From positions 1,138,773 to 1,202,772 of the forward strand of contig NZ_RAPZ01000010.1 in the NCBI RefSeq assembly GCF_003610375.1: a stretch of 64,000 bases of DNA, given 5' to 3'. Positions 1 through 9,518 of the stretch are shown here, in pieces. The stretch is from Sphingomonas sp. PP-CC-1A-547. Lineage in GTDB: Bacteria > Pseudomonadota > Alphaproteobacteria > Sphingomonadales > Sphingomonadaceae. The position numbers and the translations under genes are program-made. The first letter of the stretch is position 1. The number at the start of each line of letters is the position of its first letter. The notes under the pieces were generated by a model. The model was not told the DNA's origin and did no database searches. It saw only the letters and a list, made by a program, of their open reading frames with translations.

Positions 1-2
1 TC

Positions 3-356
3 GGTCCGGTCGAACGGACGACGCCCGCGGGCAGGTTCGTCGCGAAATTCGGCAAGGCGCTGGGGCGCCAGCGAGTGCTCTGGGTGGATTATACGAATTC
101 GGTGGCACTGCATGCGGTGATCACCACGCACAAGTCCGAGCATCGCGTCGAACGGCTGCTGTCTCCGACGCCGGACGACAACCGGATCAGCTTCGGCTGC
201 ATCAATGTCGGCACCAGTTTCTACACGAAGAAGCTTCGCCCGCTGCTGCAGCGAAAAGGCGGCGTGGTCTATATCCTGCCCGATACCAAGTCGCTCGACG
301 AGGTGTTCCCACGCGTGCGCCTGCTGCCGTATCTGAATAGCGTGGCGAGCGAGTAG
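3..356 (+). CDS. L,D-transpeptidase (YkuD-type), 3' part only
   Basis: The gene enters from the left edge, so its start is outside the window. The visible 117 codons end with a YkuD-type catalytic region: TPAGRF, then a His-containing strand (ITTHKSEH), then SFGCINV, where the Cys is the expected nucleophile. The family motif is usually S-H-G-C; here the residue before Gly is Phe. Such enzymes act in the periplasm and form 3-3 peptidoglycan cross-links or attach proteins to peptidoglycan. The fold call is firm, but the exact substrate cannot be told from this fragment. Confidence 0.75.
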   Translation, partial: GPVERTTPAGRFVAKFGKALGRQRVLWVDYTNSVALHAVITTHKSEHRVERLLSPTPDDNRISFGCINVGTSFYTKKLRPLLQRKGGVVYILPDTKSLDEVFPRVRLLPYLNSVASE

Positions 357-444
357 GTGTATCCAGGCTGGCCATCGTGGCTTTGCCGATACGCCGGAAC
401 AGTGGCGGATCCCGGTCCGGGCGACGTCGAGAGGGACGAAGACG

Positions 445-768
445 ATGATATTGGCGCTTGCCCTGCTTGCTGCCGCGGCAGACCGACCGGTCGTCGTGAG
501 CGCGCTCACCACCGATCAGCTCGTCGAACAGTGTCGCGGCAAGGACAACGACCCCGCGCCGACATTCTGCACCGGCTTTATCCTGGCGGCGTTCGACACG
601 CTGTCGCTGGCCCGCCAGATTTGCCCGTCGCCGACGCGCTCCTCCAACATCGAGGTCATGGCGACTGCGCGCAAATATCTGCGGACGCGGGGCAAGAAGG
701 CGACCGGCGCACCGTCGTTCGTGGTGCGCGATGCACTGCAACGCGCGTTCCCGTGCAAGCGGAAGTAG
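445..768 (+). CDS. Small secreted Rap1a/Tai-like protein
   Basis: This 107-residue protein has a short hydrophobic N-terminus (residues 1-12, ending Ala-Ala-Ala) that looks like a signal peptide. It has four cysteines (30, 42, 60, 104), enough for two disulfides. The spacing around FCTGFILAAFD, the KYLRTR region and the C-terminal DALQRAFPC follows the Rap1a/Tai immunity-protein fold. AGGGA lies eight bases before the ATG. Rap1a proteins neutralise type VI amidase effectors, but many alphaproteobacterial members stand alone with unknown roles. No effector gene is adjacent here, so an immunity function is not claimed. Confidence 0.6.
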   Translation: MILALALLAAAADRPVVVSALTTDQLVEQCRGKDNDPAPTFCTGFILAAFDTLSLARQICPSPTRSSNIEVMATARKYLRTRGKKATGAPSFVVRDALQRAFPCKRK

Positions 769-783
769 CGCCGGCTCCGATCT

Positions 784-818
784 CGGACTGACGCTAGCGG
801 GCGGGGAGCGTCAGTCCG
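784..818. terminator. Inverted repeat between convergent genes
   Basis: A perfect 12-bp inverted repeat (arm 784-795, arm 807-818) with an 11-base loop lies just after the Rap1a-like gene and before the convergent end of the GH74-like gene. There is no T-run on either side, so it is a candidate bidirectional terminator or mRNA-end hairpin, not a classic intrinsic terminator. Confidence 0.5.
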
Positions 819-851
819 CCTGAACCGCTCCCGCGCCTGCAGAGCTATCGC

Positions 852-3269
852 TTAGCGAACCGATGAGCATTGCCGATCCGCCAACGGGCGATAGGCGGCA
901 GGTTTGCACGGAGCGGGCTCGCCCCATATCCAGCTTGAACCCACATAGCCGAGATACACCCGGCCGAAGACGTCGGGATCGGCGCCGACCACGCTGACCT
1001 GATCGAGCGTACCGACCGGGAAGTCGGTGAGCTGCTGCCAGCTCGCGGCGTCGTCGACCGATCGCCAGATGCCGTATTCGCCGGCGACCCGCCCCGACAG
1101 GAACAGCGTCGGATAGGTCTTGCCCTTGGCCGCCTTGCCGAACGCGATGTCGTCGACGCGGGTAACGCCGGTGACGGTTTGCCAGGTCTTGCCGCCGTCG
1201 ATGCTGCGACGCAGGCCGGTATCGCTGGTGTGCTCGAAGGCGGAGGTGAAGAACAGGTTGCCAGGATGGCCGGGCACCGACCGGAGCTTTGCCGCGAGTT
1301 CGCTCGACGGTGCGAGTTCGCCGTCGAAGACCTTGTCCCAGCCGACGCCGCCGTCGGTCGTCCGCCACAGTCCCTGGAGACCGGCGTTCGCGCCACCGCC
1401 GCTATGGTAGAGGTAGAAGGTGCCGGGGATGGCCTTGTCCGCGGTCAGCGTTTTGCGCTGCATCCACTGCGCCTGGAACGATCCGGGCGTATCGCCGCTC
1501 GCGCCGGGCAGGCGGACCGGCGTCCAGCTGCGGCCGCCGTCCTTGGTGTAATAGGGCTGGCGGTTAAACGCGGGTGCCCAGATGATGTTCTGGGGGTCGC
1601 CGGACGAGACTGCGATCGTCCCGAACGACATCCGCCAAGGATCGTCGTCCTTGGTGCCGGGGGGTGTCGGCAGCGTCGGGAACTTGGCCCATTTGCGGCC
1701 GCCGTCGGTGCTGGTGCCCGCCATCACTGCGTTGCCGTCCTCCGAACAGCAGCCCATCCGCGCATCGGATGCGTTGCTGACGACGAAGCCGGGCTTGGCC
1801 GGCGTCCAATCGAGCTGCGGGACGGTCATCAACGCACGCTCGCCGGGGCCGAACGTCGTCGAATAGGCGTTGAGATCGTCCTTCACGTGGATACCGAAAT
1901 CCCAGCCGGCAAAGATCGGCGAGCCGCCGGACGGCTGGATCACGTCGTTGGCGACAAGCTCCTCGATCCCCCGAGTCTGGCTGACCCAGTCGAGCGCGCC
2001 CGTGCCCGGCGGCACGTCGGCATGGAACACGCCCATGCCCGCCGCGACCCAGACCCGGTTCGGCACGACGGGGTCGAACATCATGTCCGCAGTCGTGAAG
2101 AACGGCGCGTTGGCGACGCGGAGCCAGGGGGGATCGCCCTCCCCCGCCTTCGCGCTGTGCGATACGCTGTTCCAGGTCGCGCCGCCGTCTGTGCTGGCAT
2201 AGCCCTGCCCGCCGCGGTCCACGACGATGACCTGGTCGGCTCGCGGATTGGCGACGACCGCGGCATATTCGCGCACGGTCAGGCCGAGGTCCGCGGTGAG
2301 ATCGCGCCAGCGTCCGTCGCGGTACGACCAGATCGACTTGCTCAGATCATCGACGCCGAAGAACGTGCCGCGACGATCGAACGTACCGCGCTGGAGCGTC
2401 ATTGGCTGCGACCCGACCGCCGGAAGCGGGCGGAACGTCGCACCCGCGTCGTTGGACACGAACATGCCCGCACCCGATGCGAGCGCGAACAACCGCCCGG
2501 TCGGCTTGCCGCCGGCGGGTCGTTCGAACCAGAGCATCGTGCCGGGCGCCTGCGCGCCCGCATCGGGCTTGCGATCCTTGCTGACCGGGACCGAGCCGAC
2601 ATGCGTCCACTGCGCGCCGCCATCGGTCGAGCGCCACAGCCCGGTCGCGGGGGTACCGAGCAGGACGATGTCCGGATTGGTCGGATCGACCGCCATGAAC
2701 GGACCGTGCAGGCGGAACTCGCTGTTCGCGTCCCACACCATCGGGAAGGGATTGCCGGCATTGGGCTGGACCCAGTGCCTGCCGGTATCGTCCGAGCGAT
2801 AGACCCGGCCCTGCAACGCCATGTAGATGCGTTGCGCGCGCGAGGGGGCGACGACGATCTCGTACGCACCCGCGGCGGCGCCGTTCTGCGTGCGGATGCT
2901 GTCGGGCATCGACGCCGCGGTGACGAGCTGGCTCCAGCGGTTCGCCGACGCGTCCCAGATATACGCGCCATAGACGTCGGTGCGCGAGACGAAGGTCTTG
3001 CCCGAAGCATCACTCGACAGGCCGGAGATCATGCCGCCGCCGCCGATCGCGACGTGCTTCCACTGATAGGCCTCGGACGCGACCGGGCCACCGGTCTGCG
3101 ACAAAGCGGGCGGCGCGGCGTGCGCCTGGTGGTCGCCCCCGAACCAGAAGGCGGCGATCCCGGCGGCCAGCGCGAGCAGCATCACGACGCCCAGGATCCA
3201 CGGCCAGCGACGGCGGCGGGGCTGGACGAAATCCTCATAGCGGACGGTGCGGCGTACATGTGGTTCCAT
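852..3269 (-). CDS. Membrane-anchored GH74-like double beta-propeller
   Basis: An 805-residue protein. A transmembrane segment at about residues 22-43 follows an Arg-rich stretch, so the rest should be periplasmic or outside the cell. The body contains at least eight Asp-box/BNR motifs (STDGG..W type). Near the start, GGGGMISGL and RTDVYGAYIWD match the GH74 signature, with a candidate catalytic Asp at about residue 98. A later AGWDFGIH could carry the second catalytic Asp. GH74 enzymes cut beta-1,4-glucan backbones such as xyloglucan. At the end of an exopolysaccharide operon it may trim or release the polymer (inference). The start at 3269 is preferred because GGGAG lies five bases upstream; an ATG at 3314 would overlap the previous gene. 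Confidence 0.7.
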   Translation of the reverse strand: MEPHVRRTVRYEDFVQPRRRRWPWILGVVMLLALAAGIAAFWFGGDHQAHAAPPALSQTGGPVASEAYQWKHVAIGGGGMISGLSSDASGKTFVSRTDVYGAYIWDASANRWSQLVTAASMPDSIRTQNGAAAGAYEIVVAPSRAQRIYMALQGRVYRSDDTGRHWVQPNAGNPFPMVWDANSEFRLHGPFMAVDPTNPDIVLLGTPATGLWRSTDGGAQWTHVGSVPVSKDRKPDAGAQAPGTMLWFERPAGGKPTGRLFALASGAGMFVSNDAGATFRPLPAVGSQPMTLQRGTFDRRGTFFGVDDLSKSIWSYRDGRWRDLTADLGLTVREYAAVVANPRADQVIVVDRGGQGYASTDGGATWNSVSHSAKAGEGDPPWLRVANAPFFTTADMMFDPVVPNRVWVAAGMGVFHADVPPGTGALDWVSQTRGIEELVANDVIQPSGGSPIFAGWDFGIHVKDDLNAYSTTFGPGERALMTVPQLDWTPAKPGFVVSNASDARMGCCSEDGNAVMAGTSTDGGRKWAKFPTLPTPPGTKDDDPWRMSFGTIAVSSGDPQNIIWAPAFNRQPYYTKDGGRSWTPVRLPGASGDTPGSFQAQWMQRKTLTADKAIPGTFYLYHSGGGANAGLQGLWRTTDGGVGWDKVFDGELAPSSELAAKLRSVPGHPGNLFFTSAFEHTSDTGLRRSIDGGKTWQTVTGVTRVDDIAFGKAAKGKTYPTLFLSGRVAGEYGIWRSVDDAASWQQLTDFPVGTLDQVSVVGADPDVFGRVYLGYVGSSWIWGEPAPCKPAAYRPLADRQCSSVR

Positions 3270-3306
3270 CGAACTCCCTGCCGATCCCGGCCCCGCGCGA
3301 GGGCTG

Positions 3307-4062
3307 TCAATCATGCGTTCTGGTTGCCAGATAGTAGATCGCGACCGGACTTGTCACGAGATAGCGCCAGCCGAGCCGCACCGGTTCGCGTGCGGCACGG
3401 TAGAGCCACTCCAGCCCGGTCGCCTGCATCCAGTTTGGCGCGCGCGATACGCCGCCGCCGTAATGATCGAACAGCCCGCCACAGGTCCGGATCCACGCGA
3501 CCCCGCCGAGCAGATGCCGGTTGTCGACCGCGAACCGCTCCTGCGCGGGGCTGCCCATGCCGATCCACAACACGTCGGCGCCGGACGCACGGACCTTCGC
3601 GCAAATGTCCGGGATCGCGTCGGGCGAGAAGAATCCGTGGCGCGTGCCGACGACCTTGAGGCCGGGGAAGCGGCTGCGGAGATGCTGCGCGGCGCGAGCC
3701 GCGACGCCCGGTCGCGAGCCGAGGAAGAAGAAGCGGATGTCGTCGCGCGCGGCGATGGTGGCCGCGTCGAGCAGAAAATCGGTGGTGGCGATGCGCTCCT
3801 CGAGCGGCTCGCGGCACAGGAGCCGGCTGGCGAACACCAGCGGCATGCCATCCGCATCGACGATGTCGGCGCCGTCGATCAGCCGTCGATAGTCCGCGTC
3901 GCGATTATAGGCGGCGATCACGCTGCCATTGGCCGAGGTGACGATCCGCGGTTCCGCCAGCGTCCCGGCCCGCGCGCGCGCCGTGTCGGCGAGCATCAGT
4001 GCCGCGAGTTCGTCGCGCCGCAGCCGGGCGATCTTCATGCCGCCGATCGTCGCGGTCCGCAC
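3307..4062 (-). CDS. WecG/TagA/CpsF-family (GT26) glycosyltransferase
   Basis: A 251-residue protein with GT26 family marks: a Thr in VTSANG (residue 42), DADG at 69-72 and WIGMGSPAQE at about 166-175. GT26 enzymes such as TagA, WecG and GumM add a sugar to an undecaprenyl-linked intermediate on the inner face of the membrane. It follows the GT-C gene after a 181-bp gap and precedes the GH74-like gene. The position suggests addition of a late sugar to the repeat unit; donor and acceptor are unknown. Met9 is an alternative start. Confidence 0.85.
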   Translation of the reverse strand: MRTATIGGMKIARLRRDELAALMLADTARARAGTLAEPRIVTSANGSVIAAYNRDADYRRLIDGADIVDADGMPLVFASRLLCREPLEERIATTDFLLDAATIAARDDIRFFFLGSRPGVAARAAQHLRSRFPGLKVVGTRHGFFSPDAIPDICAKVRASGADVLWIGMGSPAQERFAVDNRHLLGGVAWIRTCGGLFDHYGGGVSRAPNWMQATGLEWLYRAAREPVRLGWRYLVTSPVAIYYLATRTHD

Positions 4063-4243
4063 GCGGCCGTCGTCGCCGACCGAGGTGTCGACGGCGTTCG
4101 GCGCAGTCCCGTGATGATCGCGCTCGAACAGCGGCTCGTCTCCCCGTCCAGATCTTACAAGACCGCAAACGTCTGACCTGTATTGAGGATGCTATGCGCG
4201 AGCCCACCAAGGCATGGCAAGCCCGAGACGGTAATTACGGACG

Positions 4244-5845
4244 TTACGGTGCCAGTCGATAGACGTCGTATACTTCATCGCCTGACGCAGTTCGAAGCGT
4301 CGCAAGCTTGGTCGTTGCCGCGCGAAACTTGGCGATGTCGTCCGGATCGAGCACCAGCGGCCCGAACGTGCCGCGATCGATTACCGCGCGCTGCCTTACA
4401 TCGTCGAGCGGTGTCGACAGCAAAATCACGACCGGCCTGTGCTTGGCCGCGGCGAGGCGCTTTGCGGTGGCGAGCAGGCGGCCCGGGCTCATCGGTGCGG
4501 TCTCGGCGAGAGTCATCGGCACCAGCGACGTGAACCGGTCGCGTCTAACCGACCAGGTCGGGTTCGCGCCATAATAGGCGATGCTTTCGATCAGGAAGTC
4601 CGGGTCGGCGATCACGACCGACCGAGAGAGGCCCTTGGTCGCGAGCAGGTCGACGAGCGCTTTCGCCTCGCCCTGCGGCTGCGCCTTCGCCGCCTGGACG
4701 ACGGCGCGCGCTGTCGCGGGAAGCTGGGCGGCTAGCAGCGCGAGAAAGGCGATGCGGCCGATCCGCTCTGCGCGACGGGCGAATACCGTGTCGTGCCAGC
4801 CGCCGAACCCCTTCGCCGTCAGCCAGTGCAGCACGACGAAGAACACGATCAACAGCGCATCGTGGCGGTAATGACCCGGATAGACGAACACGAACAGCAG
4901 TTGCAGCCCGCCCAGCGCCGCGACCGCCGCAACGAGGGCGGCGGGGCGGCGCGCAAAGGCGGCGACGCTGCCGGTGACGAGCACCGCCGCGAGGATCATG
5001 ACCGGCAGGCTCGCGTTGAAATTCCCGAAGATCCGCTGGAACTCGACACCGGGTATGAGGTGGAGCAGCGTCTGGCCGAAACTCCGGTGCACGGCGGCGG
5101 GTGCGTCCTCGACCGACGGATAGACCGATACGAACGCAAGCAAGGCGCCCAAGCCGGCGACGATCATCGCGGTGAGCCATTGCCGCTTCGTCCGGCTCCA
5201 GCCCCATCCCTCCTGCGCGATCAGGTCGCCAAGCCAGAAGATACCGAACGCGCCAGCCAGCACGACCGCATGGACGTTGGCGTTGCACAGCAGGAACAAT
5301 AGGCCCCCGAGGATCAGCGGGTGAGACCGGCCGCGTTCCCGAACTCCCGGATAGGCCCAGGCGACGAGCAACAGCAGCAGCATCGCGAGCCCGTAGTTCC
5401 GCGCCATCACGACATAGTCGAACGTCGCGAACCCGCCGAACAGCGTCAGGATCATCACCGGCAGGGACAGGCGGGCGACGAACACGAGGATGGCCGCGGC
5501 AACGATGCCGATCGCCAGCGCGAGGCCCGGCAGGACGAGTTTCGTCCCCCACAGGTCGGTGCCGAACCGCAGCAGCACATGCCAGAGCAGCGGATGCCCG
5601 TAACCGCGCGCCGCCGCCGGCATGTCGAGGACCGACGCCCCTCGGGTCGCGAGGCTGAGCGCGCGGACCTCGTCGCGCCACATCACGTGATGCGCGACCA
5701 GAAACACAACTAGCGCGAGCCATGCGACGAAGATCAGGAGGCGCAGCGGCCATTGGCGAGCCGGTGGTCGAGCGGCGCTATCTTCAGCAGGAAACAGCCC
5801 GTCCACCAGTCCCCACAATCGCGCCGAACCGATCGAGCGGGCCAT
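4244..5845 (-). CDS. GT-C type integral membrane glycosyltransferase
   Basis: A 533-residue protein with about ten hydrophobic segments. The first helix (about 34-52) is followed by MWRDEVRALSL, where Asp58-Glu59 fits the acidic motif of the first external loop of GT-C (GT39-like) transferases, which use polyprenyl-phosphate sugars. The start overlaps the stop of the O-antigen-ligase-like gene by one base (TGATG), so translation is probably coupled. Likely role: side-chain sugar or modification added on the periplasmic face during polymer assembly. The substrate cannot be inferred. Confidence 0.65.
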   Translation of the reverse strand: MARSIGSARLWGLVDGLFPAEDSAARPPARQWPLRLLIFVAWLALVVFLVAHHVMWRDEVRALSLATRGASVLDMPAAARGYGHPLLWHVLLRFGTDLWGTKLVLPGLALAIGIVAAAILVFVARLSLPVMILTLFGGFATFDYVVMARNYGLAMLLLLLVAWAYPGVRERGRSHPLILGGLLFLLCNANVHAVVLAGAFGIFWLGDLIAQEGWGWSRTKRQWLTAMIVAGLGALLAFVSVYPSVEDAPAAVHRSFGQTLLHLIPGVEFQRIFGNFNASLPVMILAAVLVTGSVAAFARRPAALVAAVAALGGLQLLFVFVYPGHYRHDALLIVFFVVLHWLTAKGFGGWHDTVFARRAERIGRIAFLALLAAQLPATARAVVQAAKAQPQGEAKALVDLLATKGLSRSVVIADPDFLIESIAYYGANPTWSVRRDRFTSLVPMTLAETAPMSPGRLLATAKRLAAAKHRPVVILLSTPLDDVRQRAVIDRGTFGPLVLDPDDIAKFRAATTKLATLRTASGDEVYDVYRLAP

Positions 5846-7215
5846 CAGCGGCGCGATAGCCGGGCCGGCCTCCGCAACAACCGCGTCATCCGCCCACGCA
5901 GCGCGTGATGTGCGCCAGGGCTAGCATCGGACTCGCGATAGGTGATCGCGATCGCGATCAACAGGAACACTTCGACGAGCGACGCGGTGTTCAGCAACGT
6001 GGATTCAGCCAGATTATGCCCGGCGCAGAAGATGATGATCGCCACCAGCAGCGATCGCCGCGGCTTGCCGATCGACTGGCTGAGCAACAGCCGCAGCAAC
6101 GGCCAGACGATCATCACGACGATCGCCAGCAGCAGGCCGGGCAGGCCGATCGTGACGAGCAGGTCGAGGAAGCCGTTGTGCCCATGCGCGGCATACACCG
6201 CGACCCAACCACTGGTCAGCGTCCAGATCGGACTGTCCGGGCCAATCTGCCAGAACGAACTGAAGCCGGCGCCGGTCCAGAGATGCTCGCGCGCATATTC
6301 GAACAACAGCGGCCAGATCGCGCCGCGGCCGGTCAAGGCACCGGGATCGTTGACGAAATCGCTCAACGCCGTGAGGTTTACGAACAGGATCTGCATCGCC
6401 AGCCCGACGACCATCGCAAGGCAAATCCCGACGGCGAAGCGGTGGCTGGCATCATAGGGCCGGATCGCAAAACCCATCGCCAGCGCGAGGACGAGCGACA
6501 ATTCCGATGTGCTCGAATGCGTATAATACAGGAAGATCGTCGCCGCCGCGATCACCAGCGCGGAAACGATCCGCGGAAACTGCCGGTTGTCGAACGTAAA
6601 GAACAGCACGGTGAACGCGCACGCTGCCCCAGCGACGTTCTTGTGCGGGATGATTCCGCGCCAGTCGCCGACCACCGACGATTCCTCGCCGAACACTTCC
6701 GAATGGATGCCGTAGGGAGTCAGGAACACCATCAGATAATTGATGATCAGCACCGCGATCAACACGTAGCGAATGAGCTTCAGTGCGCGTTCGGTACCGA
6801 GATCGTTGATCTGCCGGAACGTCACCCAGACCACGAGCGCGGTCAGCGAAATACGCCGGAACGAGATGAACGGCGCGATCGCCCAGGTCACCGAGAAGAA
6901 GCAATAGGCGAGCAACAGCGCAAGTCCGAGGGGGATGCAGAACAGTTGACGCTTGCTCGGCATGCCGCTGCCCGCGAGCAGCATCACGAAGATGACGACG
7001 TGCAGCACCTGGTTGGCCGCGTCGCCTTGCCCGATCGCCCCGGAAAACGCCCATTCCTGGAACGCCGACGTGCCGACCAGCACCAGCGCGAGGAACACCA
7101 CGAAACACGCATTGGCGATGGCGTAGCGCCGACGCGTACGCAGGCGCGTCGCGCGTTGCTGGGGCGTGATCGGCCCCGCTGCGGGTCGTCGCGCTACGTT
7201 GATCGCCGTCGCCAT
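5845..7215 (-). CDS. O-antigen ligase / Wzy-type polymerase, copy 1
   Basis: A 456-residue multi-spanning protein. The large periplasmic loop carries GRGAIWPLLFEYA...WTGAGFSSFW, the Wzy_C (O-antigen ligase/polymerase) signature. It resembles the protein at 15076-16557 in length, hydropathy and this motif (GRGQIW...LLGAGFGSFW). In a Wzx/Wzy pathway such a protein polymerises repeat units on the periplasmic face; other family members are ligases. It lies between a GT4 gene and the GT-C gene in the same operon. Which of the two copies is the main polymerase is open. Confidence 0.8.
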   Translation of the reverse strand: MATAINVARRPAAGPITPQQRATRLRTRRRYAIANACFVVFLALVLVGTSAFQEWAFSGAIGQGDAANQVLHVVIFVMLLAGSGMPSKRQLFCIPLGLALLLAYCFFSVTWAIAPFISFRRISLTALVVWVTFRQINDLGTERALKLIRYVLIAVLIINYLMVFLTPYGIHSEVFGEESSVVGDWRGIIPHKNVAGAACAFTVLFFTFDNRQFPRIVSALVIAAATIFLYYTHSSTSELSLVLALAMGFAIRPYDASHRFAVGICLAMVVGLAMQILFVNLTALSDFVNDPGALTGRGAIWPLLFEYAREHLWTGAGFSSFWQIGPDSPIWTLTSGWVAVYAAHGHNGFLDLLVTIGLPGLLLAIVVMIVWPLLRLLLSQSIGKPRRSLLVAIIIFCAGHNLAESTLLNTASLVEVFLLIAIAITYRESDASPGAHHALRGRMTRLLRRPARLSRR

Positions 7216-7224
7216 GAGCTGTTC

Positions 7225-8352
7225 CTATCGCGCCGGTGCCGCGGGAGCCAGTACCGCCTCGTACCGATCCAGCATTCGCGCGTTCGACGCCTCGCCGCCG
7301 AGCCGCGCGGCAAGATCCGCCCAGTGCGACCGGCGTGCGGGATCGTCCTGCAATCCCCGGAGTGCGGTCGCCAGCGCGGCCGGATCCTCAAGCGGCACGA
7401 CGATCCCGCACCGTGTTCCGTCGCGTGCGGTGATGCCCTCGACCTGCACCGGCACGTCCGACACGACCAGCGGCAGGCCTAGCCGCGCGGCCTCGATCAG
7501 CGCGAGGCTGTGCCCCTCGTAGCGGCTGACCTGAACGAAGACGTCGGCGGAGGCGGCTCTGGCGAGCGCGGCGTCGCGCGGGATCAGGCCGACGAAGGTC
7601 ACGCGGTCGCCGAGGTTCAGGTCCGCGACGAGCGTGCGCAACGCCGCCTCGTCCTCGCCGCCACCGACGATCTCCAGATCCGCGCCCGGCACTTGGGCCA
7701 TGGCGCGGATCAGCATCGGATAGTTCTTCTGGTGGGACAGCCGCCCCAACGCGACGACGCGCAACCGATCGCCCCCCGCCTTTGCCCGCGGCAGGGCGTC
7801 GAGGACCCGCTCGACCCACTCCGACAGCGCGTTGTGGATCGTGAGCGTCCGCGCACGATAGGTCGCGGGCTTGTGCGCCAGCGTCGCGCCGACCGCGTCC
7901 GACACGCTGATGATCCCGGCGACGCACGGCAGGCTGCCGGTCCAGCCGTCGATCCGGTCGAGCAGACGGTTATGGGTGTCGGTCGGCGAATGATGCGACA
8001 GGAACACGCGGGTGCGCACGCGCGCGATCGTCACCGCGAGCGGCAGCAGCACGTTCGCGGCCGGCATCGCCGACACGACCGCGGCGGGTCGCTCGCGGCG
8101 CAGATAGCGAACCAGCGCCGCGAACGTGCGAACGGCGCCGAGAACGGATCGCGGACGGGCGTCGGCGACGTGGTGCCAGACCGCCATGTCGACACCTTCG
8201 CCCTCCGCATCGGCGGGGGGATAGAGGACGAAGCGCTTCACCGGATGGCCGCGTGCGATCAGTCCTTCGGCGATGTCGTCCCAGAGTTCGCGCAAGCCCC
8301 CGGCCGTCGAATGCGTCATCGTGAAATGGATCGCGCCGGTTCGGGTCGTCAT
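7225..8352 (-). CDS. GT4 glycosyltransferase
   Basis: A 375-residue GT-B fold protein. The N-terminal half carries SHHSPTDTHN and the C-terminal half ALGRLSHQKNYPMLIRA and SRYEGHSLALIEAARLGLP, the usual GT4 donor-site region with E-x7-E-like spacing. The ATG at 8352 overlaps the upstream stop (ATGA), giving a clear start; an upstream extension to 8472 would run through the previous gene. GT4 enzymes are retaining, nucleotide-sugar dependent and cytoplasmic. Role: assembly of the lipid-linked repeat unit, sugar unknown. Confidence 0.85.
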   Translation of the reverse strand: MTTRTGAIHFTMTHSTAGGLRELWDDIAEGLIARGHPVKRFVLYPPADAEGEGVDMAVWHHVADARPRSVLGAVRTFAALVRYLRRERPAAVVSAMPAANVLLPLAVTIARVRTRVFLSHHSPTDTHNRLLDRIDGWTGSLPCVAGIISVSDAVGATLAHKPATYRARTLTIHNALSEWVERVLDALPRAKAGGDRLRVVALGRLSHQKNYPMLIRAMAQVPGADLEIVGGGEDEAALRTLVADLNLGDRVTFVGLIPRDAALARAASADVFVQVSRYEGHSLALIEAARLGLPLVVSDVPVQVEGITARDGTRCGIVVPLEDPAALATALRGLQDDPARRSHWADLAARLGGEASNARMLDRYEAVLAPAAPAR

Positions 8353-9518
8353 GCCGGCCCGTCCAGCGCGGCGACGGTATGCGCCGACAGCCAGGCGCGA
8401 TCCTCGGCATCGTCGCGCACCCAGCGATCGATCATCTCCCCCCATTTGACCGGGTTCTGCATCCGGTGCCACGCCGCCGCCGACCCTTGCGACACCCGCG
8501 CATACAGCGCCGGATCGGTCATCAGCCGCGCGATCGCATCCGCCAACGCGCGTGGCTTGCCCGCGGCGAACACCAGCGCGCTCTCGCCGTCCTCCAGGTG
8601 CCCGTCGAACATCGGATGGTCCGACGCGATCACCGGCGTGCGCGAGGCGAGCCCCTCGAACAGCGTCAGCGGCAGGCCTTCGGGGAAATTGTGGCGGCTG
8701 GGGACTATCACCGCATCGGCAGCCTGCATCATTGCCGGGATCGCACCGTTAGGGACGAGGCCGAGGAACCGGACGCGGTCGGCGACGCCGAGGCGTGTCG
8801 CGAGCGCCGCGAACTTGCCCGTTGCGCCCAGGCCCGCGACGTCGAGCCGGACGTCGAGTCGGTCCTTCAGCAACGCTACAGCGCGGACCAGGTCGCCGAC
8901 GCCCTTCTTCGCGCTGATCGAGCCGACGAACAGCAGCGTGAAGGGCGGTCCCGACGCATGCGTCCTGCAGGCCTGAGTCTCGGGCGTCCGATCGTGCGGG
9001 AAATCCCACGCCAGCACCTTGTCCGCGCGCAAACCGATCCCGACCAGCGCCCGCGCGGCATTGGCACCGTGATTGGCGACCAGCGTCACGCGGCGATCGT
9101 TGAGCAGCTTCGGCAGCCGCCGGAACCGGACCCAGCGATAATAGGGATTGGCGAACGAATCGGCCATGATCACGCCCAGCCGGACGTCGTGCTCAATCCC
9201 CCAGCGGATCAGCGGCAGCATCGGCCCGAACACGATCAGGTGCGTCGGCGCGAACCGCTCGATCAGCGCCAACACCGGTAAGGGGTCCTGGTCCGGGTTG
9301 GTGTCCGCGCCGATCACCGTCACGCCGCTGTCGAGCGTCTCCCAATAAGACGGCGCGAGCGAACACAGGAACCCGACCGCCTCGTGCTGCGCCTGCCACG
9401 CGGCGAGCTGGTCGAGGACGTAGCCGTGGCCGTAATAGGTCTCGCCACCGGTGGCGCGGCGCAGGCGAGCGGCCTCGCGGTAGTCGCCGGCATAATGGAC
9501 GATCAGCAGCCGCGTCAT
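8349..9518 (-). CDS. GT4 glycosyltransferase
   Basis: A 389-residue GT4 protein. [20 protein letters not shown] and VPSRHNFPEGLPLTLFEGLASRTPV are the C-terminal Rossmann-domain motifs; EGLPLTLFE holds the conserved donor-site glutamates. It is read from an ATG at 9518 that overlaps the flippase stop (ATGA), and it in turn overlaps the next GT4 gene. The N-terminal acceptor domain (VHYAGDYREAARLRRATGG) is distinct from that of its neighbour, so the two GT4 enzymes probably use different acceptors. Confidence 0.85.
   Translation of the reverse strand: MTRLLIVHYAGDYREAARLRRATGGETYYGHGYVLDQLAAWQAQHEAVGFLCSLAPSYWETLDSGVTVIGADTNPDQDPLPVLALIERFAPTHLIVFGPMLPLIRWGIEHDVRLGVIMADSFANPYYRWVRFRRLPKLLNDRRVTLVANHGANAARALVGIGLRADKVLAWDFPHDRTPETQACRTHASGPPFTLLFVGSISAKKGVGDLVRAVALLKDRLDVRLDVAGLGATGKFAALATRLGVADRVRFLGLVPNGAIPAMMQAADAVIVPSRHNFPEGLPLTLFEGLASRTPVIASDHPMFDGHLEDGESALVFAAGKPRALADAIARLMTDPALYARVSQGSAAAWHRMQNPVKWGEMIDRWVRDDAEDRAWLSAHTVAALDGPA

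Noticed and set aside
445..768. Rap1a-like gene as part of a type VI secretion effector-immunity pair
   Set aside because: No effector, VgrG or Hcp gene is nearby.
1179..3659. 826-codon open frame on the plus strand opposite the GH74-like gene
   Set aside because: Arg/Pro-rich translation without motifs; it is the antisense shadow of a high-GC gene with clear Asp-box repeats on the other strand.
5905..7482. 525-codon plus-strand frame opposite the wzy-like gene
   Set aside because: Charge-biased shadow of a membrane protein; no start signal or family pattern.
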